Shown: positions 15,248 through 23,548 of the stretch, one piece after another
How the letters are laid out: every line of letters starts with the position of its first letter
Numbering within the stretch: the stretch's first letter is position 1
Origin: Streptomyces sp. SAJ15
Lineage (GTDB): Bacteria > Actinomycetota > Actinomycetes > Streptomycetales > Streptomycetaceae
Assembly (NCBI RefSeq): GCF_007595705.1
Contig: NZ_NISY01000005.1
Location: forward strand, 1-64,000
Direction of reading: 5' to 3'
Length of the DNA stretch: 64,000 nt
The notes under the pieces: model-generated
The model's database searches: none
Told to the model about the DNA's origin: nothing
Seen by the model: only the letters and a program-made list of their open reading frames with translations
Translations under genes and position numbers: made by a program

Positions 15248-16576
15248 TCACTTCGCGGCGTCGCCGCGCGTTCCCGCCGCGGTCAGCTCCTCGTCGGCGC
15301 GGGCGTCTCTGCCGCCCTGGGCGGGCAGCCGGGCGGTGTCGGCCGGCGGGTCGGTGACGCCGAGCAGGTGCAGCAGCGGGCCCGCCATGGCCGTGGTGAC
15401 CAGCGCCATCACCACCATGATCGCGAACAGTCGGGCGTCGATCACCCCGAGTCGGCGGCCGACGTCGAGGATGACCAGCTCCGTCAGCCCACGGGTGTTC
15501 ATCAGGACGCCGAACGCGGTGGCCTCGCGCCAGCGCAGCCCGGCCAGCCGCGCCGGGACCATGGCGCCCACCAGCTTGCCGGCCACGGCGACCGCCAGGA
15601 TCGCGGCCAGTACGGCGAGGTCCGACCAGCCGAGCGAGCCGAAGTCGACGGACAGTCCGGTGACGATGAAGAACACCGGCAGCAGCAGGGTGCCGACCTT
15701 GCTCAGCGGCTCCTCGATGCTCTCCCGCAGCCCCTGTCGCAGCTGACGGGGCATCGCCAGGCCGAAGGCGAAGGCGCCGAAGATCGCATGGGTGCCGATC
15801 CAGGAGGTGACGTACGAGGAGAGCAGCGCCCCGGCGCCGACCACGGTGAACAGCCGCCCGGCCGCCGCCCGCTCCCCGGCCCGGTGCAGCGCCCAGCGCA
15901 GGAACGGACGTACGACGAGGGCCATGACCAGCGCGTAGAGGACGGTCAGCACGATCACCTCGACGACCCGTCCCCCGCCGTCGGCCTCGGCCACGGCGAC
16001 GACCACGACCAGCAGACACCACGCCATGACGTCCCCGATGGCCGCGCACGCCATCGCCAGCACCCCGACGGGGGTGCGGATCATGCCGCTGTCGCTGAGG
16101 ATGCGGGCCAGCACGGGGAAGGCCGTGATGGACATGGCGGTGCCCAAATAGAGCACGAAGGCACTGGTGCCGGTCTCCCCGCCGTACTCCGCGGCGAGCA
16201 GCACCGCGAGCCCGGCGCCCAGGGCGAAGGGCACCGCCATCGCCGAGGAGGCCATGGAGATCACCGCCCGCTGGCGACCGCGCAGCATGGCGCCGTCCAG
16301 TTCCCAGCCCGCCAGGAACATGAAGAGAAGCAGCCCGAGTTGGGCGACCGCGGACAAAAGTGGGCGGGCCTCGTCAGGGAAGATCCGCTGCGGAAGGTCT
16401 CCCGGTAACAGCCCCAGCACGCTCGGCCCGAGCGCTATGCCGACGGCGATCTCGCCGATGACCGGGGGCTGGCGCAGCCGGCGGGCCAGGGCGAGCACGC
16501 CGGCTCCCGCGAGCAGCACGATCGCGATGTCCGCCATGACGATCGCGTCCAGGGGTAGGGCGTGCGGCCCTGCCAT
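15248..16576 (-). CDS. CPA2-family monovalent cation/proton antiporter
   Basis: 442 residues; the ATG at 16576 follows GGAGGACAG, whereas longer forms lack a site. About 12 membrane spans. Family features: an N-terminal span (IAIVLLAGAGVLALARRLRQ) followed by PPVIGEIAVGIALGPSVLG, the FLAGWELD segment with an essential acidic residue, SMSITAFPVLARIL, and FGLAMPRQLR. It has no C-terminal TrkA-N domain, unlike KefB/KefC. It exchanges Na+ or K+ for protons at the cytoplasmic membrane; the ion cannot be told by eye. The gene is monocistronic and converges on the MATE operon. A role in the metallophore locus is not indicated. Confidence 0.88.
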   Translation of the reverse strand: MAGPHALPLDAIVMADIAIVLLAGAGVLALARRLRQPPVIGEIAVGIALGPSVLGLLPGDLPQRIFPDEARPLLSAVAQLGLLLFMFLAGWELDGAMLRGRQRAVISMASSAMAVPFALGAGLAVLLAAEYGGETGTSAFVLYLGTAMSITAFPVLARILSDSGMIRTPVGVLAMACAAIGDVMAWCLLVVVVAVAEADGGGRVVEVIVLTVLYALVMALVVRPFLRWALHRAGERAAAGRLFTVVGAGALLSSYVTSWIGTHAIFGAFAFGLAMPRQLRQGLRESIEEPLSKVGTLLLPVFFIVTGLSVDFGSLGWSDLAVLAAILAVAVAGKLVGAMVPARLAGLRWREATAFGVLMNTRGLTELVILDVGRRLGVIDARLFAIMVVMALVTTAMAGPLLHLLGVTDPPADTARLPAQGGRDARADEELTAAGTRGDAAK

Positions 16577-17067
16577 CTGTCCTCCAGGGGTGGGGGGGGG
16601 CGACAAGCGCGCGCGGAGGCACGCAGGCACAGTCTGCGGAGGGCGGCAACCGGATTGCCACGCATATGCGCGATGCTTCCCGCCAAAGCCCGGAGAGCAC
16701 TCGCCTCCGGGCGGTGAGACGTCCGCATCGTGGACGACGGACACCCCGGGACGGCGGACCACGGCCCGCGGCGGCCCCGTCGCGCCCGGATGGCTCGGCC
16801 GGGCTGCCGGGGGCACCCCAGAGCGCTAGCCTGAGCCCGAGCGTAACCCTGAGTGACAGCCCATGATCCTCCGCGATCCCGGCGGCCCGTCCGGCCCCAC
16901 CGGCACCTTCTGCCAATCCCGCCGATCCCGTCGATCCCGTCGAAACCCGCCGATCCCGCCGATCCCGTTGATTCCGTCGATTGCATGGAAAAGTCCCCCA
17001 CGCGACGCAACCGCTTGCCATGGTCGGCTGTCTAACCCGGCAGAAAAGTCAGGAGAAAGGACCGATC
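16577..17067. other. 491-bp noncoding gap between antiporter and L,D-transpeptidase genes
   Basis: Divergent gap with no convincing gene on either strand. It contains a 10-bp palindrome CGCATATGCG (16661-16670), a run of nine G (about 16592-16600), and a 9-nt tandem repeat (16914-16977). Both promoters should be here, but no clear -10/-35 pair stands out. Confidence 0.7.
16914..16977. repeat. 9-nt tandem repeat, about 7 copies (CGATCCCGT/C)
   Basis: Consecutive units CAATCCCGC, CGATCCCGT, CGATCCCGT, a 10-nt variant, CGATCCCGC, CGATCCCGT and TGATTCCGT. The array is noncoding and lies about 90 bp before the L,D-transpeptidase start. Confidence 0.85.
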
Positions 17068-17772
17068 ATGGGGGTATTCGCGGCATCGGGCCGCCGTGCG
17101 GGGGTCGCCTTGGGCGTGATGGGCATGGTGGTGCCGCTGTCGATCGCGCTGGGCTCCCCGGCGCAGGCGGCCCCGTCCTGCACCAAGGACACCGGGCCGT
17201 ACCAGAAGCAGGTCGAGAAGTTCCTCGGCCGGCCGGTGGACGGCAGGCAGTCCCGGGGCGACTGTCTGGCGATCCAGAAGTTCCAGACCACCCATGGCAT
17301 CAGCCCGAACGTCGGCTACGCCGGCTCGACGACCTGGGGCGTCATGAAGCTCATGAACGAGCAGAAGGCGGCCGGCAAGAACCCGAACAAGGCCGGTAAG
17401 TGCCCCGTCAACAAGGGCCGCATCGCCTGCGTCGACCTCACCCGGCAGCTGAGCTGGATCCAGGACGGCCGCAAGCTGGTCTTCGGGCCGCTGCCGGTCC
17501 GCACCGGCCGGGACAAGTTCGAGACGCGGACCGGCCTGAAGAAGATCTACTGGCGGGACATCGACCATGTGTCGGACCTCTACGACGTCCCGATGCCGTA
17601 CAGCCAGTTCTTCGACGGGGGCCAGGCCTTCCACTCCATCGGCGGCAGCGTGTGGTCGCCGCCCGGTTCGCACGGCTGCGTCAACATGCGCAAGGCCGAT
17701 GCGAAGAAGTACTGGAGCCTGCTGAAGAAGGGCGACGACGTCTTCGTGTACGGCCGCAAGCCCGGCACGTGA
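17068..17772 (+). CDS. Secreted L,D-transpeptidase with peptidoglycan-binding domain
   Basis: 234 residues; ATG at 17068 with AGGAGAAAGG upstream. A signal peptide (VALGVMGMVVPLSIALGSPA then QAA) ends near residue 31. A PG_binding_1-like domain follows (YQKQVEKFLGRPVDGRQSRG, then DCLAIQKFQTTHGI). The C-terminal YkuD catalytic domain carries HSIGGSVWSPPGSHGCVNMR, the His...SHGCxN catalytic motif with the active-site Cys. It forms 3-3 crosslinks between diaminopimelate residues in the cell wall, or attaches proteins to it. Monocistronic by context. The palindrome CGCCCCGGCCGGGGCG at 17805-17820 may help end the transcript. Confidence 0.9.
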   Translation: MGVFAASGRRAGVALGVMGMVVPLSIALGSPAQAAPSCTKDTGPYQKQVEKFLGRPVDGRQSRGDCLAIQKFQTTHGISPNVGYAGSTTWGVMKLMNEQKAAGKNPNKAGKCPVNKGRIACVDLTRQLSWIQDGRKLVFGPLPVRTGRDKFETRTGLKKIYWRDIDHVSDLYDVPMPYSQFFDGGQAFHSIGGSVWSPPGSHGCVNMRKADAKKYWSLLKKGDDVFVYGRKPGT

Positions 17773-17852
17773 CATCGCGCGGTGGACGGCGGCCCGGCCG
17801 GCGACGCCCCGGCCGGGGCGCCCCGGCCGGTGTCCCCGCTCCGCCGGGCGGC

Positions 17853-18254
17853 CTAGGCCAGCGCGTGCCCCGTGGTGCTGTCCACGTGGTCCGGGATCTC
17901 CCCCTCGTGGCGGTCCCCCGTCGTCGGCGTCCCGGTCGGTTCGAACATCAGGATCGATCCGCCGGGCGACGAGGGCTTGTGCTCGGTGCCCTTCGGAACG
18001 ACGAAGGTGTCGCCCTTCCGCAGCACCACCGTCGTCTCCCGGCCGTCGGCGTCGCGCAGCGCGATGTCGAACCGGCCGTCCAACACCAGGAAGAACTCGT
18101 CGGTGTCCTCGTGCACGTGCCAGACGTGCTCTCCGAGGGTGTGCGCGATCCGCACGTCGTAGTCGTTCATCCGGGCCACGATGCGGGGGCTGTACACGTC
18201 CGCGAAGGACGCCAGGGCCTCGGTCAGGTTCACGGGTTGGGCGTGTGCGTTCAT
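17853..18254 (-). CDS. Cupin-domain protein
   Basis: 133 residues; a single small cupin barrel. Motif 1 lies in GEHVWHVHEDTDEFFLVLDG (two His, Glu) and motif 2 in GDTFVVPKGTEHKP (His). The metal-binding set H-x-H...E...H is therefore intact. Such proteins range from isomerases to dioxygenases, and many are uncharacterised; the substrate cannot be inferred. The N-terminal part MNAHAQPVNLTEALASFADV and SPRIVARMNDYDVR is typical of the stand-alone Streptomyces members. It converges on the L,D-transpeptidase and lies 60 bp after the Mut7-C gene on the same strand. Confidence 0.82.
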   Translation of the reverse strand: MNAHAQPVNLTEALASFADVYSPRIVARMNDYDVRIAHTLGEHVWHVHEDTDEFFLVLDGRFDIALRDADGRETTVVLRKGDTFVVPKGTEHKPSSPGGSILMFEPTGTPTTGDRHEGEIPDHVDSTTGHALA

Positions 18255-18314
18255 GTGATCGATCTTCGCCGCGGCCGGCGGATCCGTCTTGTACGGAGGT
18301 GCGCCCGCGGCGGG

Positions 18315-19049
18315 TCAGACCGCCGCGCCGCCGAACTCGCTCACCGCGTTCTCCACGATCGTGTTCAGCCGCGCGTGGTGGGCCCCGCGCCAGTAGACCC
18401 GGTCGCACTCGGTGCACTCGGCGAAGACGTCGTAGGTGGAGCGCGTGCCATGCTCCAACCGGTCGCCGACCTGCTCCTTGTCGGTGTCCCGGAGCCGGCC
18501 GTTGCAGGCGGTGCAGCGCGTCCAGGGGGCGAGGTCGGGGGCGAAGCGGCCCAGGACGTCCCGCAACTGCTCGTCGGGGCGGTCGCTGTAGACGTACGCC
18601 CCGGCCCAGATCTCGCGCCGGCGCAGCAGCCCCCGGTCGCGGGAGAGCAGCACCCGGCGCTGCTCGGCGGAGCGGGCGGCCAGCGCCGCGTCGCCGATGT
18701 CCTCGCTCTCGTACGCCGCGTCCACGCCGAGCAGTCGCAGCCGCCGGGCGAGCGTGCCCAGGTGCACGTCGAGCAGGAAGCGCAGCGGGGCGCCCGGCAC
18801 CCGCTGCGGCCGGACGACGGCGTGCACCTCGACGACCTCGCCCGCGCGGGGCACATGGGAGACCGTCGCCTGCCGGCCGTCGACCAGCAGCCGGCCGACC
18901 TCGGTGAGCGGAACCCCCAGAGATTCCACGACGTGCCCGAGGGAGGAGGCCCCGTCCGTGCGGACGCTGGTGCGCTCACGACGCCGCTCGGGCACGGCGA
19001 AGAGACGCAGCTCAGGGGCGAGGGAAAAGTGGATCTCTGGTCCGTTCAC
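18315..19049 (-). CDS. Mut7-C ubiquitin-like plus Mut7-C RNase (PIN-like) domain protein
   Basis: 244 residues from a GTG at 19049 (VNGPEIHFSLAPELRLF is the usual N-terminus of the family); GTGs at 19070 and 19082 are alternatives. The N-terminal half is a ThiS/ubiquitin-like fold (SSLGHVVESLGVPLTEVGRL). The C-terminal half is the Mut7-C PIN-like domain with DVHLGTLARRLRLLGVDAAY, then RVLLSRDRGLLRRR. It ends in a four-Cys zinc ribbon (CTACNG...CTECDRVYW). PIN-type acidic residues suggest RNase activity, and the domain is named from Mut-7 RNase. Its bacterial role is unknown to me. Confidence 0.85.
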   Translation of the reverse strand: MNGPEIHFSLAPELRLFAVPERRRERTSVRTDGASSLGHVVESLGVPLTEVGRLLVDGRQATVSHVPRAGEVVEVHAVVRPQRVPGAPLRFLLDVHLGTLARRLRLLGVDAAYESEDIGDAALAARSAEQRRVLLSRDRGLLRRREIWAGAYVYSDRPDEQLRDVLGRFAPDLAPWTRCTACNGRLRDTDKEQVGDRLEHGTRSTYDVFAECTECDRVYWRGAHHARLNTIVENAVSEFGGAAV

Positions 19050-19269
19050 ACTGCCAGGATGCCACCTCACAGCACCCTCCACCTGCGGTTTTCGCCAGTG
19101 GTGAGCACCTCACGGCACACCGTGGCGTCGCCGCGGGCGGGTGGGAGCCCGGGTGCGCTCCGCTCCGCGTACGGCGCGTCACGTACGGGAGCGGAGCGAC
19201 ACCGGGCGCGTCAGGTGCGGGGAGGCCGGGCCACGGTGGGAGGCCCCACGCGCACGGCGAGTGCGGGCG

Positions 19270-19653
19270 TCACAGCCCGCGCAGCCGCTCCATATCGCGC
19301 CGGTCGCGCTTGGTGGGGCGTCCCGCGCCCCGGTCGCGAACGCCGAGTGCCGCGATCTCCTCGCGCGGGGGCGGCGGCGGGGAGTTGTCGACGTAGCACT
19401 GGACCGCCACCGGCGCCCCGACCCGCTTGCGCACCACCTTGGCGACGACCACGATCCGCTCCCGCCCGGCGTGGAAGAGCCGCACCTCGTCCCCCGCCTT
19501 GACCGCGTGGGCGGGCTTGACCCGCTCGCCGTTGACCCGCACATGGCCGCCGCGGCACGCCGTGGCGGCCAGCGAACGCGTCTTCGTCAGCCGCACCGAC
19601 CAGATCCAGCTGTCGACCCGTACCGATCCGTCGGTCCCCTCGTCTGTAGCCAT
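19270..19653 (-). CDS. S4-domain RNA-binding protein (Hsp15-like)
   Basis: 127 residues. The S4 fold occupies residues 10-75: VRVDSWIWSVRLTKTRSLAA, then ACRGGHVRVNGERVKPAHAV and KAGDEVRL. The C-terminal tail is basic (GRPTKRDRRDMERLRG). Hsp15 homologues bind stalled 50S subunits carrying nascent chain-tRNA. It lies 34 bp after the histidine-phosphatase gene on the same strand, so they may be co-transcribed. Confidence 0.87.
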   Translation of the reverse strand: MATDEGTDGSVRVDSWIWSVRLTKTRSLAATACRGGHVRVNGERVKPAHAVKAGDEVRLFHAGRERIVVVAKVVRKRVGAPVAVQCYVDNSPPPPPREEIAALGVRDRGAGRPTKRDRRDMERLRGL

Positions 19654-19687
19654 GCCCCCGACCCTACGTCGTCCGGGCCCGCGGCAC

Positions 19688-20311
19688 TCAGAGGCGGATC
19701 TCCGGTGGGAAGCCGGTCCAGCGCAGCTCCTCCGGGAGGTGCCCCATGTCGTTGGCGAGGAGCACGGCGGACGGCCGGCCGGGGGTGTAACGGATCACCG
19801 TCAGGGAGCCGTTGCCGTGGTTGAGGCCCACCCAGCGCCAGTTCGGGGCCTCCAGGGCGGCGCGCACCAGCCAGCCGATGACGAAGTTGTGGGTGACGAC
19901 CAACTCGTGGCGCGGCGTGTCGCCGGACACCGGGCCGGCGAACCGCTCCAGCGCGGCGCGGGCCACCGCGGGCCCCTGCTCCCGCTCCTCCGCCGGGAAG
20001 CGATGGACGAAGCCGAGCACGAAGTCGGCCACGTCGGGCGGCAGCTCCGAGCGCTTGGGCACCTGCGGGACGCAGTCGGCGGCCTCGGCCGCGGGCGCCA
20101 CGGGCACCCCGTCGAGCTCCGCGCCGACCAGGCGCGCGGTCTCCGCGGCGCGGGGCAGCGGGCTGTGGTGGACCGCGGTCAGCGGCGCGCTCCGCAGCCG
20201 CCGCCCCAGCAGGACGGCCTGGCGGCGGCCGTTCTCGGTGAGTCCGCTCTGGTCCGGGAGGGCCTCGCCGTGCCGGGCGAGGTAGAGGGTTCGGGTGGCC
20301 GTTCCGTCCAT
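19688..20311 (-). CDS. Histidine phosphatase superfamily protein
   Basis: 207 residues from the ATG at 20311 (MDGTATRTLYLARHGEALPD); an in-frame ATG at 20323 is possible, and no site is strong. The phosphohistidine motif is LARHGEA. SPLPRAAETARLVG supplies the second Arg, and VTHNFVIGWLVRAAL the C-terminal catalytic His region. Members range from phosphoglycerate mutase-like enzymes to broad phosphatases; the substrate is unknown. Divergent from the YchJ gene with only 49 bp between starts. Confidence 0.87.
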   Translation of the reverse strand: MDGTATRTLYLARHGEALPDQSGLTENGRRQAVLLGRRLRSAPLTAVHHSPLPRAAETARLVGAELDGVPVAPAAEAADCVPQVPKRSELPPDVADFVLGFVHRFPAEEREQGPAVARAALERFAGPVSGDTPRHELVVTHNFVIGWLVRAALEAPNWRWVGLNHGNGSLTVIRYTPGRPSAVLLANDMGHLPEELRWTGFPPEIRL

Positions 20312-20360
20312 GGGCCCGATCATGCCAGGCGACCGGGGCGCGGGCAGGCAGAATGGCGAC

Positions 20361-20810
20361 ATGTCACGACGCAGCTCACGCCCCCGGCGCGGCACCGCGC
20401 CCGCCCAGCCCGCCGGGCGCACCGCCACGCCCACCGCCCCCTCCGCCTGCCCCTGCGGGCTGCCCGCCGCCTACCAGGAGTGCTGCGGCCGGCTGCACAC
20501 CGGGCAGGGCGTGGCCGCCAGCGCCGAGGCGCTGATGCGCTCCCGCTACAGCGCGTTCGTCGTGCGGGACGAGGCGTACCTGCTGCGGAGCTGGGATCCG
20601 CGGACCAGGCCGGAGCGGGTGGACTTCGACCCCGGGCTGCACTGGGATCGGCTGGAGGTGCTGGAGACCACGGACGGCAGCGCCTTCCACACCACGGGCA
20701 CCGTGACCTTCCGGGCGCACTACCGCCACCGCGGTCACCCGGGCGAGATGGAGGAGCAGAGCCGCTTCGCGCGGCACGACGGGGCCTGGGTGTACGTCGA
20801 CGCGCTCTAG
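20361..20810 (+). CDS. YchJ/UPF0225-family protein with SEC-C zinc motif
   Basis: 149 residues. A low-complexity basic N-terminus is followed by the zinc-binding SEC-C motif CPCGLPAAYQECCGRLHTGQ and the family block ALMRSRYSAFVVRDEAYLLR, then SWDPRTRPERV. The C-terminal NTF2-like part has FRAHYRHRGHPGEMEEQSRF. Function in bacteria is not established. Its TAG stop (20808-20810) overlaps the convergent GntR stop (20807-20809) in the tetramer CTAG. Confidence 0.87.
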   Translation: MSRRSSRPRRGTAPAQPAGRTATPTAPSACPCGLPAAYQECCGRLHTGQGVAASAEALMRSRYSAFVVRDEAYLLRSWDPRTRPERVDFDPGLHWDRLEVLETTDGSAFHTTGTVTFRAHYRHRGHPGEMEEQSRFARHDGAWVYVDAL

Positions 20811-21520
20811 CGGGCGCCCAGCCGCAGCCCTTCCGGCCGGGGCTCCACCGGTTCGTCGCGGGCCCGGGCCCACAGCGAGCGGATGTGGCCCAGGTGCCGG
20901 GCCATGCACGCCTCGGCGCCCTCCGCGTCGCCGGCCAGCAGCAGGTCGAGGAGTTCCAGGTGCTCCTCGGCCGAGGGCAGCAGCTCGCCGCGCTCGTCCA
21001 GGCCCGTCAGGCCGTACAACCGGGAGCGCTTGCGCAGCTCGCCGACGGTCTCCACCAGGCGCTCGTTGCCGGCGAGGCCGAGCAGGGTGAGGTGGAAGCG
21101 GCGGTCGGCCTCCAGATAGCCGATGAGGTCGTGCTCGCGGGCGGCGCGGACGATCTCCTCGGCGACCGGGCGCAGCGCCTCCAGGTCCTCGCGGGCGGCG
21201 GTGCGGGCGACCCGGCCGACCGTCGGGACCTCGATCAGGGTGCGGATCTCGGTGTACTGGTCCAGGTCCCGCTCGCTGACCTCGGTGACCCGGAAGCCCT
21301 TGTTGCGCACCGGCTCGACCAGGCCCTCGCGGGCCAGGTCGAGCATCGCCTCGCGGACCGGCGTGGCGGAGATCCCGAAGTCGGCGGCGAGGCCGGGCGC
21401 GGAGTAGACCGAACCGGGGCGCAGCTCGCCCGAGATGAGCGCCGCCCGCAGGGCGTTGGCCACCTGGTCGCGCAACCGCTCCTGGGCGGTGATGAGATTG
21501 CGCTGTTTGAGATCGCCCAT
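20807..21520 (-). CDS. GntR-family transcriptional regulator, FadR/FCD subgroup
   Basis: 237 residues; ATG at 21520 with GGAGG 7 nt upstream. The winged-helix domain is at about 8-80: RLRDQVANALRAALISGELR, then APGLAADFGISATPVREAML and DLAREGLVEPVRNKGFRV. The FCD ligand-binding domain (about 95-225) includes the metal-site pattern EIRTLIEVPTVGRVA...EADRRFHLTLLGLAGNERL...EEHLELLDLLLAGDAEGAEA. FCD members sense carboxylic acids such as fatty acids, gluconate or other organic acids. The effector and target are unknown; no operon partner is present on this strand. Confidence 0.88.
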   Translation of the reverse strand: MGDLKQRNLITAQERLRDQVANALRAALISGELRPGSVYSAPGLAADFGISATPVREAMLDLAREGLVEPVRNKGFRVTEVSERDLDQYTEIRTLIEVPTVGRVARTAAREDLEALRPVAEEIVRAAREHDLIGYLEADRRFHLTLLGLAGNERLVETVGELRKRSRLYGLTGLDERGELLPSAEEHLELLDLLLAGDAEGAEACMARHLGHIRSLWARARDEPVEPRPEGLRLGAR

Positions 21521-21641
21521 GTCCCGGCCTCCGTGCTTTCGCGGAGCACCAGAGTACAATGTCACGTTTTCCCGGTTACCTCCGGCGCCGCAAGCCGGGC
21601 TCCTACCTGGTCGAGGTCGGCCTGTGCGAGGAAGGCGAAAG

Positions 21642-22256
21642 TCACATCGCCGTCAGCACGCGAGCGTGCGCGGCGGCCAGTGCGACGCGCACTGCCCGGT
21701 CTGCGGTCGTCTCGTCGACCGGCTCGCCGGTGAACACGAGCCGGAAGTAGATCGGCGCGGCGAGGGCCTTGAGGAGTTCGGCGGGGTCGGTGTCCGCGGG
21801 GAGTTCGCCGCGCTCGATGGCTCGGGTGACAACGGGTTCCGCCCGCCGGAACCGGTCGTCGAAGAGCGCGTGCTTGATTTCGGCGAGCCGGGGGATGCGT
21901 ACGGCGTCTGAGAGGACCGTGGTCAGCAGGGCCCGGCCGGCTTGCGTGGTCATGGCGGCGACGAGGGAGCGGGCCAGCGCGCGCAGGTCACTCTCCACGG
22001 CCCCGGTGTCGGGGATCGGGATGTCTGTGGCGAAGTGGCCGGCCAGCGCGTCGGCGACAAGGCCGTCGGAGTCTTTCCAGTTCCGGTAGATCGTCGTCTT
22101 GTGTACGCCGGCCCGTTGGGCGACGCCTTCGACGGTGAGCGCCGCATACCCGGTCTTGGTGAGCTCGGTGATGGTCGCCTCCAGCACGGCGGCGCGCATC
22201 TTCTTGCCTCGCCCGACAGCAGGGGCACGCTGTGAGGACGACCCGACGGAATCCAT
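21642..22256 (-). CDS. TetR-family regulator controlling the divergent SDR gene
   Basis: 204 residues from the ATG at 22256, with CTGGAG 6 nt upstream. The HTH (about 20-66) reads KKMRAAVLEATITELTKTGY, AALTVEGVAQRAGVHKTTIY and RNWKDSDGLVADAL, followed by a TetR_C ligand domain. The start codon lies beside operator copy 1 (22256-22273), with a second inverted copy at 22307-22324, implying autoregulation and control of the SDR gene transcribed the other way. A regulator/short-chain dehydrogenase pair of this type commonly senses a small hydrophobic compound. The ligand is unknown. Confidence 0.88.
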   Translation of the reverse strand: MDSVGSSSQRAPAVGRGKKMRAAVLEATITELTKTGYAALTVEGVAQRAGVHKTTIYRNWKDSDGLVADALAGHFATDIPIPDTGAVESDLRALARSLVAAMTTQAGRALLTTVLSDAVRIPRLAEIKHALFDDRFRRAEPVVTRAIERGELPADTDPAELLKALAAPIYFRLVFTGEPVDETTADRAVRVALAAAHARVLTAM

Positions 22257-22324
22257 TGCAACTCCAGGTTGCGTTGATGGCGGAACATGCGACAGGATCA
22301 GAATATCGCAACCTTGAGTTGCAA
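22256..22324. promoter_or_regulatory. Duplicated TetR operator in the tetR/SDR divergent promoter
   Basis: Copy 1 is TTGCAACTCCAGGTTGCG (22256-22273). Copy 2 is CGCAACCTTGAGTTGCAA (22307-22324), whose reverse complement matches copy 1 at 17 of 18 positions. Each copy is itself an inverted repeat (GCAAC n5 GTTGC). Centre-to-centre spacing is 51 bp, about five helical turns. Confidence 0.82.
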
Positions 22325-22516
22325 TGTGGCTGTGCTCTTTCGGGCCGCAGGCACTCCCCTGACCCATGGATCGAGGCCCCCATGACCCGCGACTCCCGGG
22401 CAGCCGCCCGAGCCTCACTGTCCGACCACGACGCCGCAGCCGAGTGCAGCGATGCGTACGGCCCTCGCCTGATCGGCCATCGCTCCGCGAACTCGGTGCC
22501 GCGAACGGTTCCGCGC

Positions 22517-23491
22517 ATGAGCTGGACGCCGGATTCCATCCCTGACCAGTCGGGTCGACTGGTCGTTGTCACCGGCGCCAACAGCGGCATCGGATACGTC
22601 ACCGCTCGTGAACTCGCCCGTCGCGGCGCCCATGTCGTCCTGGCCTGCCGCAACCGTGAGCGCGGACGGGACGCGGTGGAGCGGCTGCGAGCCGAAGTCC
22701 CCGGCGCCCGCACCGAACTGCGCATGCTCGACCTCGCCGACGTGAAATCCATCCGCGGTTTCGCTGAGGGCTGGAGCCACGACCGGCTTGACCTCCTGGT
22801 CAACAACGCCGGCGTGGCCATGGTGCCGTTCTCCCGGACCGCCGACGGCTTCGAGTCCCAGTTCGGCATCAATCACCTCGGCACGTTCGCGCTCACCGGC
22901 CTCCTCATGCCTCACCTGCTAGCCGCCGCCGACCCGCGCGTGGTCACGGTCAGCAGCGAGGGCCAGCGATTCGCCCGATTCGACATGACCAACCTCAACG
23001 CCGAGCACCGCTACCGCGCGGCGTTCGCCTACGTGCAGTCCAAGCGGGCGAATCTCTACTTCGCCATGGAGCTGCAGCGAAGGGCCGATGCCGCCGGGCT
23101 GAGGCTGCGCAGTATGGCCGTCGCCCCCGGACTCACGCGCTCCAACGTGCTCACCGGCGGTGCCCACAGCACCCGAGGTCGCGTATACGGAGTCCTCACT
23201 CGCCTGCTCTTGAACGTCGCCTTCCGTCCCACACCAGAGGGCGCCAAGACCTCCCTGTACGCCTCAACCGTCCCCGATCTGCCCGGGGGGAGCTACGTCG
23301 TGCCCGATGGGCCGTTTCAGCTCCGTGGCGAGCCCGTCCTCCGCAACCGGGAACGCGCCATCCAGGACGCCTCTACGGCCCACCGGTTGTGGGTGCTCTC
23401 GGAACAGCTCACCGGCGTGCGCCACGCGGGCCTCGCAGAAAGCCTTCTCCCCCACGACGACGCCGAGTGGACCGGCCGTTCACCATCCTGA
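22517..23491 (+). CDS. Short-chain dehydrogenase/reductase
   Basis: 324 residues from the ATG at 22517 (MSWTPDSIPDQSGRLVVVTG is the usual start of this SDR group). An earlier in-frame ATG at 22382 would add 45 residues with no homology-like content. NAD(P) motif: TGANSGIG (about 19-26). LLVNNAGVAM is the NNAG motif, and YVQSK contains the catalytic Tyr and Lys (AFAYVQSKRANLYFAMELQR). The product reduces or oxidises a small carbonyl/alcohol substrate, which is unknown. The C-terminus resembles the WW-domain oxidoreductase/retinol dehydrogenase-like group. Controlled by the divergent TetR through the duplicated operator. Confidence 0.88.
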   Translation: MSWTPDSIPDQSGRLVVVTGANSGIGYVTARELARRGAHVVLACRNRERGRDAVERLRAEVPGARTELRMLDLADVKSIRGFAEGWSHDRLDLLVNNAGVAMVPFSRTADGFESQFGINHLGTFALTGLLMPHLLAAADPRVVTVSSEGQRFARFDMTNLNAEHRYRAAFAYVQSKRANLYFAMELQRRADAAGLRLRSMAVAPGLTRSNVLTGGAHSTRGRVYGVLTRLLLNVAFRPTPEGAKTSLYASTVPDLPGGSYVVPDGPFQLRGEPVLRNRERAIQDASTAHRLWVLSEQLTGVRHAGLAESLLPHDDAEWTGRSPS

Positions 23492-23548
23492 AGTGACCGC
23501 CGGGGACATCAGCGCCGGCGACGACGGCGAACTGTGGCCGCCCGGCTG

